The translations under genes were made by a program, and so were the position numbers. From positions 1 to 9,114 of the forward strand of contig DAOTKE010000129.1 of the NCBI GenBank assembly GCA_035449085.1: a stretch of DNA of 9,114 bases. Reading direction: 5' to 3'. This document shows, in pieces, positions 1 through 5,427 of the stretch (its first letter is position 1; every line of letters begins with the position of its first letter). Below the pieces are notes generated by a model that saw only the letters and a program-made list of their open reading frames with translations, did no database searches and was not told the origin of the DNA. Source of the stretch: DUPH01 sp035449085. GTDB taxonomy: Bacteria; Verrucomicrobiota; Kiritimatiellia; RFP12; UBA1067.

Positions 1-519
1 GGGGTACTCGCCACCGGCGTGCGCCCGAATACCGCGTTGGCGCGTCGGTCCGGTCTCGCGGTCAACATCGGCATCCTTGTCGACAGCGCGCTCGTCACCT
101 CGGCCCCCGACGTGTACGCCGCCGGCGACGCGGCCGAGTTCAACGGTCAGCTTTACGGAACCTGGGCCGCCTCCCAGACGCAGGGTACCATCGCCGGACG
201 TAATGCCGTCGGTGGCGGCACGCGTTTCAGCGGCATTCCCCGCAGCAACACCATCAAGGCCGTCGGCCTTGACCTCACCAGTATCGGACGTTTCCAGCCT
301 GAAGACGGCGGCGACCTGCTGCTGGAAGAGAATCAGCCCGACCGCTATCGTGCCTTCGTCTTCCGTGACAACCGTATGGTCGGCGCATTGCTCGTCGGCT
401 GTGCCGATCTCGCCACGCCCGCGCGGCGTGCGATCGAAGCGCGCCAAGACTTCTCCCTCCTGCTGGCCTCCGCCCCGACCTGCGCCGCCGTCGCGCAGGA
501 GTTAGGAGTGAAGAATTAG
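1..519 (+). CDS. NAD(P)H/FAD-dependent oxidoreductase, C-terminal part (rubredoxin reductase / NirB-like)
   Basis: This is the C-terminal part of a pyridine-nucleotide-disulfide oxidoreductase-type flavoprotein; the N-terminus lies before the window and the frame is open from base 1. The first visible residues read VLATGVRPN, the segment that normally closes the NAD-binding domain in this family. At 103-129 the peptide APDVYAAGD is the classic second FAD-binding motif (TSxPDVYAAGD), followed by a QLYGTWAASQTQG stretch and a C-terminal domain of about 100 residues resembling that of NADH:rubredoxin reductases and the NirB flavin domain. Such enzymes pass electrons from NAD(P)H through FAD to a small redox carrier, often rubredoxin, in the cytoplasm. 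No rubredoxin or nitrite-reductase domain follows, so the exact acceptor cannot be told. The last codons (QELGVKN, stop 517-519) fall inside an inverted repeat, so the natural C-terminus may have been changed by the repeat. Family assignment is firm; the substrate is not. Confidence 0.85.
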   Translation, partial: GVLATGVRPNTALARRSGLAVNIGILVDSALVTSAPDVYAAGDAAEFNGQLYGTWAASQTQGTIAGRNAVGGGTRFSGIPRSNTIKAVGLDLTSIGRFQPEDGGDLLLEENQPDRYRAFVFRDNRMVGALLVGCADLATPARRAIEARQDFSLLLASAPTCAAVAQELGVKN

Positions 520-554
520 GCGGTAGGATTTTCAACTCCTAAATCCTAACTCCT
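497..554. repeat. Inverted repeat built from TTAGGA-like units, overlapping the oxidoreductase stop
   Basis: AGGAGTTAGGA at 497-507 is the exact reverse complement of TCCTAACTCCT at 544-554. Between the arms are further related pieces in both orientations: GAATTAGG (513-520), TAGGATT (524-530) and AACTCCTAA (534-542). The first arm is coding (the last codons of the oxidoreductase) and the second is intergenic. The low-complexity, hexamer-like make-up looks like a dispersed intergenic repeat rather than a simple terminator, since no T-run follows the second arm. In RNA it could still fold and act as a 3'-end stabiliser. Whether it is repeated elsewhere in the genome cannot be seen from this window. 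Confidence 0.6.
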
Positions 555-562
555 CCCTGGAA

Positions 563-588
563 GGGGGCTTCACCCGCGTGAAGCCCCC
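563..588. terminator. Perfect 11-bp hairpin between oxidoreductase and yejB, possible terminator
   Basis: GGGGGCTTCAC (563-573) and GTGAAGCCCCC (578-588) are exact reverse complements separated by a 4-base loop (CCGC), a very stable GC-rich stem. It lies 44 bases after the oxidoreductase stop and 49 bases before the yejB start, the right place to end the upstream transcript. The bases after the stem are more C's, not T's; the nearest T-run is at 618-623, so this is not a canonical intrinsic terminator on the + strand. Reading the other way the stem is preceded by GGGG and followed by TTCC, also without a T-run. Factor-dependent termination or RNA protection is equally possible. Confidence 0.45.
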
Positions 589-601
589 CCCCAATGCCGC
601 C

Positions 602-628
602 TTGTTCGCCCCCGCCGTTTTTTATACA
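602..628 (+). promoter_or_regulatory. Weak candidate promoter for the yej operon
   Basis: TTGTTC (602-607) could be a -35 element and TATACA (623-628), within TTTTTTATACACT, a -10 element. The 15-base spacer is short and the -35 match is partial. If used, transcription would begin around 634-638, practically at the yejB ATG, giving a leaderless or nearly leaderless message. That would agree with the lack of a Shine-Dalgarno sequence in front of yejB, but it remains a guess from spacing and consensus only. Confidence 0.25.
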
Positions 629-637
629 CTGCTGCCC

Positions 638-1678
638 ATGGATCGTCTTGCGTATCTGATACGGCGACTGTTGCTGGTGATCCCCACCTTTCTGGGCATC
701 ACGGTGATTTGCTTCGCCCTGACCCGCCTTTTGCCCGGTGGGCCGGTCGATATCCAGCTCATGAAGATGCGCAACATCGGCGGCGGTGGCGACCGGTCTG
801 CGGCGCAGGTGACGCAGGTGACCGAGGAGTACCGGCAGGAATTGAACAAACAGTTTGGCTTCGACAAACCGCTGCATACGCAGTACCTGGACTGGCTGAT
901 CCAACAGCGCATGGGCATGCGTATCCCCTCGTACGACTATCCCAACCGCACGGCCTGGCAGTTGATCTCGTCACGTATTCCGGTCTCGCTCTGGTTCGGC
1001 ATCACCAGCTTTGTGCTGAGCTATCTGATCTGTATTCCGCTCGGCATCGCCAAGGCACTGCGGCACCGCCAGACTTTTGATGCGGTCTCGAGTCTCATTG
1101 TCTTTGCCGGTTACGCGATCCCCGCCTTTGCGCTGGGGATGGTGCTCAAGATGCTGCTCTGCGGCACGGTGGAGGGGCTCGGCGACATCTTCCCGCTGGG
1201 CGGCTTTGAGTCCGATTTCCCGGTGCCGGCTGCGTTCAGCACGCGGCTGGCCGACCGCGCCTGGCACATGGCGTTGCCGGTCGCCTGCTACGTGGCCGGC
1301 AACTTCGCCGTGCTGACCCTCATCATGAAGAACTCCCTGCTGGATCAGATCGCCAGCGACTATGTGCGCACCGTCCTGGCCAAAGGAGCCACACGCCGGC
1401 GGGCTATCTGGGGACATGCCTTCCGCAATGCCCTGATCCCGATCGCGACCGGTTTCGGCTCGATCCTCGGCATACTCTTCGCGGGCTCCATCATCATCGA
1501 GAGTATTTTTGAGATCCCGGGCATGGGACGCCTGAGCTGGGACGCGCTGGTCGGCCGCGATTACGCGGTCTTTCTGGCCCTGCTGGCGTTGACTTCGGTC
1601 TTGCAGCTTGCCGGCAACCTGTTGTCTGATTTCTGTTACCTGTTGATTGACCCCCGCATCCACTTTGGCAAATCATGA
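638..1678 (+). CDS. yejB: Peptide ABC transporter permease, YejB/DppB/OppB family
   Basis: This 346-residue integral inner-membrane protein is one of two permeases of a Yej/Dpp/Opp-type ABC importer for peptides. It begins MDRLAYLIRRLLLVIPTFLG, the typical first transmembrane helix of the family. An external loop (about 33-110) contains EELNKQFGFDKP-like family sequence (here RQELNKQFGFDKPL, 66-79) and YLDWL. The remaining transmembrane segments are near 115-137, 150-175, 210-230, 270-290 and 310-332. The cytoplasmic coupling (EAA-like) loop is about 241-268 (DYVRTVLAKGA ... HAFRNALIP), followed by the conserved FEIPGMGRL (291-299). The length is close to E. coli YejB (about 364), and the long loop with the IPSYDYPNRTAW region fits YejB better than DppB. 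I chose ATG 638 because the only earlier in-frame start, GTG 578, lies inside the upstream hairpin and would add non-family residues. No clear ribosome-binding site precedes it. It overlaps the next gene by 4 bases (ATGA, 1675-1678). Confidence 0.88.
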   Translation: MDRLAYLIRRLLLVIPTFLGITVICFALTRLLPGGPVDIQLMKMRNIGGGGDRSAAQVTQVTEEYRQELNKQFGFDKPLHTQYLDWLIQQRMGMRIPSYDYPNRTAWQLISSRIPVSLWFGITSFVLSYLICIPLGIAKALRHRQTFDAVSSLIVFAGYAIPAFALGMVLKMLLCGTVEGLGDIFPLGGFESDFPVPAAFSTRLADRAWHMALPVACYVAGNFAVLTLIMKNSLLDQIASDYVRTVLAKGATRRRAIWGHAFRNALIPIATGFGSILGILFAGSIIIESIFEIPGMGRLSWDALVGRDYAVFLALLALTSVLQLAGNLLSDFCYLLIDPRIHFGKS

Positions 1679-3285
1679 ACCGGCACCGCCTTTTTCGACT
1701 CTCACCGCTTACGCAAAAACGGCTGCGCAACTTTCTGCGCATCCGACGTGCGCGTGTGGCACTCATCCTGCTCGGCGCGCTTTTTGTCATCAGTCTGGCG
1801 GCCGAGCTGATCTGCAACAGCCGTCCGCTCTTTCTGCGCATCAATGGCCGTTCCTACTTTCCATTTGCCCAGCAACTGACGCAACGCGACCTGCTGGGGG
1901 ACGACGCAGATGCCACCCCGGTCAATTATCACGCCTTTATCGGCTCGCCGGCCTTTGCCACCAACCGCACCAACCGTGTCGTCTGGGCTCCGGTGCCGTA
2001 CAGCCCTGGCGATGTGGTGAACGCCGCCACGCTGCGCCATGCGCGCACGGTCAAGGTCTCGGTCGTGCCCGAGGTCCATGTCGGGCGCGTCAACCTGCTG
2101 CGCGACGGCACGATCGTGCGCCCGCAATGCGTGGCGCCGTTCTTCCCTGGGGTGTCGTCCATCGCCGGCACGCGCCTCGACACGCAGTGGCGCCTGATCG
2201 ATGCGCTGCGCGGTGCGCTGGCGCGACGGTTCGAGGGACATGCCGCGCCGCAAGAGCATTTCGAACTGGAGCATGCCGCTTTGAGCGGCCTGACCGCACG
2301 CGTGACGTTGCCGGAATGTGCGGCGCACTCCGGGCCACCGCCGTCGGTGCGCCTGATGTTCCGGCAGCCGAGCCCTCCCGACATGCCCCTGCAACTGCGT
2401 TTCAAGCGGTTGCCTGACGGCTCGCTTGCCGCTGTCAACCGGCGCGTGTGGCGCCAGGTGCCGGACGCCCACCGCCCCGACATCCTGCGCCTGGCCGACG
2501 AGGCCTTCAACGGCACCGCGCCGTCGGCGATGATCGACTGGAAAGGGCGCAAAGCGTCGGTGGCCTGCGCCCTGAATGAGATCGCCTGGCCCTACCCGCC
2601 GGTACGCGGCCACTGGATGGGCATCGACGCCGCAGGTCGCGATGTGCTGTCTCGCGTGCTATACGGGATGCGCATTGCGATGGTCTTCGGTCTGTTGCTC
2701 GCCGTCTGGGCCATGTTTTTCGGACTGCTGATCGGTGCCGTCCAAGGCTATTTCGGCGGCTGGATCGACATCGCGGGCCAACGTCTGACGGAAATCTGGA
2801 GCGCCCTGCCCTTCCTGTACGTCATGATCTTCATTGGCGCGGCCCTCGGCCGCAGTTTCCTGATCCTGCTCGTCTGCTACAGCCTTTTCAACTGGATCGG
2901 CATCTCCTATTACATGCGCGCCGAATTCCTGCGCCTGCGTAGCCGCACCTTTGTGGAGGCGGCGCGTTGCCAGGGCCTCTCCGCGTGGCGCATCATTTTC
3001 ACCCACATTTTGCCCAATGCCCTCACGCCGCTCATCACGCTGTTCCCGTTCAATCTGATCGGCGCGATCGGCTCGCTGGCGGCCCTGGATTTCCTGGGCT
3101 TCGGCCTGCCCCCGCTCACGCCGAGCTGGGGTGAACTGCTGCAGCAGGCGCAGCAGTTCCGCTGGGCGTGGTGGCTGATCCTGTTCCCCTCGCTCGCACT
3201 TTTCACCGTGATGCTGCTGACGGTGCTGGTCGGCGAGGGCCTGCGCGACGCCTTTGACCCGCGCCAACACGCGAAGATGGAATAA
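1675..3285 (+). CDS. yejE: Peptide ABC transporter permease, YejE family, with large periplasmic insert
   Basis: This 536-residue protein is the second permease of the importer. The N-terminus matches the YejE pattern: LSPLTQKRLRNFLRIRRA, then one transmembrane helix (about 28-46), then ICNSRPLFLRINGRSYFP (46-63) and VVWAPVPYSPGDVVN (102-116). The C-terminal half (about 308-536) is an ordinary DppC/YejE membrane domain: GHWMGIDAAGRDVLSRVLYG (312-331), helices near 334-356, 376-396, 398-412, 452-470 and 499-519, and the EAA coupling loop EAARCQGLSAWRIIFTHILP (428-447). It ends GEGLRDAFDPR like E. coli YejE. The oddity is about 184 residues (117-300, bases 2023-2574) inserted between the first helix and the GTD/GID motif; E. 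coli YejE is only about 341 residues, from memory. The insert sits on the periplasmic side by topology. Start ATG overlaps the yejB stop by 4 bases, and the ATPase gene starts 2 bases after its stop, so translation is probably coupled. Confidence 0.88.
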   Translation: MNRHRLFRLSPLTQKRLRNFLRIRRARVALILLGALFVISLAAELICNSRPLFLRINGRSYFPFAQQLTQRDLLGDDADATPVNYHAFIGSPAFATNRTNRVVWAPVPYSPGDVVNAATLRHARTVKVSVVPEVHVGRVNLLRDGTIVRPQCVAPFFPGVSSIAGTRLDTQWRLIDALRGALARRFEGHAAPQEHFELEHAALSGLTARVTLPECAAHSGPPPSVRLMFRQPSPPDMPLQLRFKRLPDGSLAAVNRRVWRQVPDAHRPDILRLADEAFNGTAPSAMIDWKGRKASVACALNEIAWPYPPVRGHWMGIDAAGRDVLSRVLYGMRIAMVFGLLLAVWAMFFGLLIGAVQGYFGGWIDIAGQRLTEIWSALPFLYVMIFIGAALGRSFLILLVCYSLFNWIGISYYMRAEFLRLRSRTFVEAARCQGLSAWRIIFTHILPNALTPLITLFPFNLIGAIGSLAALDFLGFGLPPLTPSWGELLQQAQQFRWAWWLILFPSLALFTVMLLTVLVGEGLRDAFDPRQHAKME

Positions 3286-3287
3286 CG

Positions 3288-4265
3288 ATGCTGCTCGAAC
3301 TCTCCGATCTGCACATCCAGTTCGAAAACGAGGGCCAGGTGGTCCGCGCCGTTGACGGCGTGTCCCTCACGCTCGACCGCGGCCAGGTGCTCGGTCTGGT
3401 CGGCGAATCGGGCTGCGGCAAATCCGCCACGGCCATGAGCATCCCGCGGTTGTTGCCGATGCCGCCCGCCCGCATCACGCGCGGCAGTATTCGGTTCGAC
3501 AGCCGCGAGCTGACCACCCTGCCGTTGCCCGAACTGCGTCGGTTGCGCGGTGCCTGCATCGGCGTGATTTTTCAAGACGCGCTCACCTCTCTCTCGCCGC
3601 TGCATCGCATCGGCCGTCAGCTTGCCGAGGTTCTCCTGCTGCATCGCGACATCACCGCCGCAGCCGCGTGCGACACCGCGCGTGAGTGGCTGGGCCGCGT
3701 CGGCATCCCCGATCCCGACGCCTGCCTGTCAGCCTACCCGCATGAACTCTCCGGCGGCATGCAGCAGCGCGTGATGATCGCCATGGGGTTGATCCTTGAG
3801 CCCGACCTGGTGATCGCCGACGAGCCCACCACCGCGCTCGATGTGACCATTCAGGCACAGGTGCTGAATCTGATGCGCCGCCTTTACCGGAAAAACACCG
3901 GACTGCTTTTGATCACGCACGACATGGGTGTGGTGTCACAGATGGCCACGCAGATCGCGGTCATGTATGCCGGTCAGATCGTGGAGCAAGCCGACGCCGC
4001 AAGCTTTTTTGCAGCACCACGTCACCCCTACTCCATCGCTCTGCTGGAGGCCATGCCCTCCGCCGCCACGCGCGGCCGCAAGCTCAAAGCCATTCCTGGG
4101 CAGGTTCCGTCAGCCGGAAACTATCCGTCTGGATGCCGCTTTCATGATCGATGCCCGGTCGCCCGCCCGTCGTGTGCGCAGACCCCGCCCGAACTTGAAC
4201 CCTGCGGCGGCCATCGGGTGCGGTGCCCTTGGGCGGGCGACTCCAAGCTTGACGATACCCCCTGA
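3288..4265 (+). CDS. Peptide ABC transporter ATP-binding protein, DppD/OppD type (N-half of YejF)
   Basis: This 325-residue cytoplasmic ATPase powers the importer formed by the two preceding permeases. All nucleotide-binding motifs are intact: Walker A GESGCGKS (39-46), Q-loop glutamine in FQDAL (Q96), ABC signature LSGGMQQR (154-161), Walker B LVIADEP with catalytic E179, D-loop TTALD (181-185), and switch histidine in ITHD (H211). After about residue 245 comes the C-terminal oligopeptide/dipeptide-transporter domain (HPYSIALLEAMPS, then GQVPS). It has cysteines at 283, 289, 296, 306 and 313 in the CRFHDRCPVARPSC arrangement; this Cys cluster is known in DppD-type proteins and in some binds a 4Fe-4S cluster. 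The length is that of a single ATPase, whereas E. coli YejF is two ATPase domains fused (about 529 residues); no second ATPase gene follows. A weak GGA (3279-3281) lies 6 bases before ATG. It is clearly the third gene of the yej operon. Confidence 0.92.
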   Translation: MLLELSDLHIQFENEGQVVRAVDGVSLTLDRGQVLGLVGESGCGKSATAMSIPRLLPMPPARITRGSIRFDSRELTTLPLPELRRLRGACIGVIFQDALTSLSPLHRIGRQLAEVLLLHRDITAAAACDTAREWLGRVGIPDPDACLSAYPHELSGGMQQRVMIAMGLILEPDLVIADEPTTALDVTIQAQVLNLMRRLYRKNTGLLLITHDMGVVSQMATQIAVMYAGQIVEQADAASFFAAPRHPYSIALLEAMPSAATRGRKLKAIPGQVPSAGNYPSGCRFHDRCPVARPSCAQTPPELEPCGGHRVRCPWAGDSKLDDTP

Positions 4266-4280
4266 ATCCGAAACAATAAA
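4249..4280 (+). promoter_or_regulatory. Very weak candidate promoter before the TetR gene
   Basis: TTGACG (4249-4254), inside the end of the ATPase gene, is a good -35 match, and AATAAA (4275-4280) is the best nearby -10-like hexamer. The 20-base spacer is longer than optimal, so sigma-70 use is doubtful. It is listed because some promoter is expected if the TetR gene chain is expressed separately from the transporter, and no terminator is visible between the two groups. Confidence 0.15.
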
Positions 4281-4309
4281 CCCGTTTTTTGGGAGACCGT
4301 TTTCGGGAG
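4281..4309. repeat. Tandem imperfect direct repeat upstream of the TetR gene, possible operator
   Basis: CCCGTTTTTTGGGAG (4281-4295) is followed at once by ACCGTTTTCGGGAG (4296-4309), two copies of a [A/C]CCGTTTT..GGGAG unit. The second copy supplies the Shine-Dalgarno-like GGAG of the TetR gene, ending 9 bases before its ATG. TetR-family proteins often repress their own promoter through sites just upstream of their gene, but their usual operators are inverted repeats, and the internal symmetry here is poor (CCC..GGG only). The function is therefore open. Confidence 0.3.
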
Positions 4310-4318
4310 TAGAGGCGG

Positions 4319-4951
4319 ATGGGCATCGTTATCGACCACACGGCGCGCAAGCGACTCATTATCGCAAAATCGATCCAACTCTTTGCGGAGCAGGGCTACG
4401 ATGGTGTCACGTATCAAAAGATAGCTGACAGTTGTGCAATTGCCCGAACTACTCTCTATAAATATTTCAGAAACAAGCGTGACATTTTCAACACCGCGAT
4501 CTGGGAAGTGTCATATCTGCTGATCGGACGTTTCAACGAGGCACTCTCTTCCAAAACCAGCGCGCTCACCCGGCTTGAGCGTGTCATGACTGCCGTGCTT
4601 CAGCTCCTGTTCGAGCAGCGTGTCATTTTGACGGTGATTCTCGATTACGTGTTGGCGTCACAGCGTGCCGGACACGATTTGTCGCGCGTCATCGCCAGCC
4701 ATACCATCGGCCTGAGACGTATCATCCACAGTCTGATTACCGAAGGTATCCGACGCGGTGAGCTACGCAAGCTCAACGCGGGGCTTACGACCGATTTGGT
4801 GTATGCTCAACTGGAGGCGGCCATCCTGCGCCTGACCGTCAGCCAGAATGCCGATTACGAGCAGCTCCTTTCCATGCTCCGGCAGACCCTGGAAACCTTC
4901 AGGGCGCCGGTTCCGCAGCCCTCCAAATCCGGCGGCGGAGAAGCCACATGA
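4319..4951 (+). CDS. TetR/AcrR-family transcriptional regulator
   Basis: This 210-residue cytoplasmic DNA-binding protein has the standard TetR N-terminal helix-turn-helix domain at about residues 8-57: RKRLIIAKSIQLFAEQGYDG, then VTYQKIADSCAIARTTLYKYF with the recognition helix near 42-50, then NKRDIF. The remaining 150 residues are the variable, mainly helical ligand-binding and dimerisation domain, which I cannot assign to a named subfamily, so the effector is unknown. The last dozen residues (PQPSKSGGGEAT) look flexible. ATG 4319 is preceded by GGAG (4306-4309) at 9 bases and AGAGG (4311-4315) closer in. The base composition is visibly a little less GC-rich than the flanking transporter and recD2 genes. 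It sits 53 bases after the transporter ATPase and overlaps the next gene by 4 bases, so it could regulate itself with the downstream chain, the yej operon, or both. Confidence 0.92.
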   Translation: MGIVIDHTARKRLIIAKSIQLFAEQGYDGVTYQKIADSCAIARTTLYKYFRNKRDIFNTAIWEVSYLLIGRFNEALSSKTSALTRLERVMTAVLQLLFEQRVILTVILDYVLASQRAGHDLSRVIASHTIGLRRIIHSLITEGIRRGELRKLNAGLTTDLVYAQLEAAILRLTVSQNADYEQLLSMLRQTLETFRAPVPQPSKSGGGEAT

Positions 4952-5427
4952 TTCGCTACGTGACAGTCATTGTTATGTTCTGTTCAGGCTGCATATGCGG
5001 CGTGCTCGCCTTAGACAGCGACGAGACCCCCTACTCATCCCGCACCTATGTGCCGCGCAAACCAACAGCCGGTGCCAAAATGTATCAGGCGCCGTCCTAC
5101 ACGCCTTCGAGGGCACGGCGGACACTCGGCAAACCGCTTGAGACATCGTCCTCGCGCCGTTGGTGGAACCCGTTCAGTCGCGCCAACAGATTGGAAGACG
5201 CACCGCGCGCAGAGGCACCGCTTCTTGCGGATGCGACACCCTACCAGCAACAGAAGCACATTTCCGTTCCGACGATCAAGGCCGATCCCCGTGCCATCCA
5301 GGAACGTAAACCTTTTATCTCGTCTAACAAGGACACGCCCAATGCCGCTTTTACGCCGGCAGAAAAATCCGAGTGGAAAAATCCGCTGCTCAAGCCGCGG
5401 CAAGGCATCAAGGATACGACCGAGTGA
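4948..5427 (+). CDS. Small exported protein of unknown function
   Basis: I do not recognise this 159-residue protein. Residues 1-21 (MIRYVTVIVMFCSGCICGVL plus A) form a short basic N-terminus and hydrophobic core typical of a signal peptide, with likely cleavage after A21 (VLA|LD). C15 follows SG but lacks the leucine of a true lipobox, so a lipoprotein is possible but less likely. The mature part has no hydrophobic segment and is rich in Pro, Arg, Lys, Ser and Thr, so it is probably largely disordered in the periplasm or cell envelope. A small aromatic/basic patch RRWWNPF lies at about 70-76, and NPLLKPRQGIKDTTE ends the chain. That it is a real gene is supported by GGAG (4937-4940) 7 bases before ATG, the ATGA overlap with the TetR gene, and the GTGA overlap with rlmN. 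It could be an envelope factor controlled by the TetR protein; that is inference only. Confidence 0.75.
   Translation: MIRYVTVIVMFCSGCICGVLALDSDETPYSSRTYVPRKPTAGAKMYQAPSYTPSRARRTLGKPLETSSSRRWWNPFSRANRLEDAPRAEAPLLADATPYQQQKHISVPTIKADPRAIQERKPFISSNKDTPNAAFTPAEKSEWKNPLLKPRQGIKDTTE
5410..5414 (+). promoter_or_regulatory. Ribosome-binding site that fixes the rlmN start
   Basis: AAGGA lies 9 bases before GTG 5424. This supports GTG 5424 as the rlmN start over the in-frame GTG about 51 bases further upstream, which is inside the previous gene and would add residues not seen in RlmN. Confidence 0.6.

Noticed and set aside
578..637. Upstream in-frame GTG 578 as the yejB start
   Set aside because: It lies in the second arm of the 563-588 hairpin, has no ribosome-binding site and would add 20 residues before a typical YejB N-terminus.
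971..1663. Open frame of 230 codons on the - strand opposite yejB
   Set aside because: It is opposite conserved permease sequence and reads as Gln/Arg/Asp-rich shadow protein.
1702..2613. Long open frame of 303 codons on the - strand opposite yejE
   Set aside because: Its Arg/His/Gln-rich translation is typical of a shadow frame. It covers the unusual YejE insert, but the yejE frame is continuous through it with family sequence on both sides.
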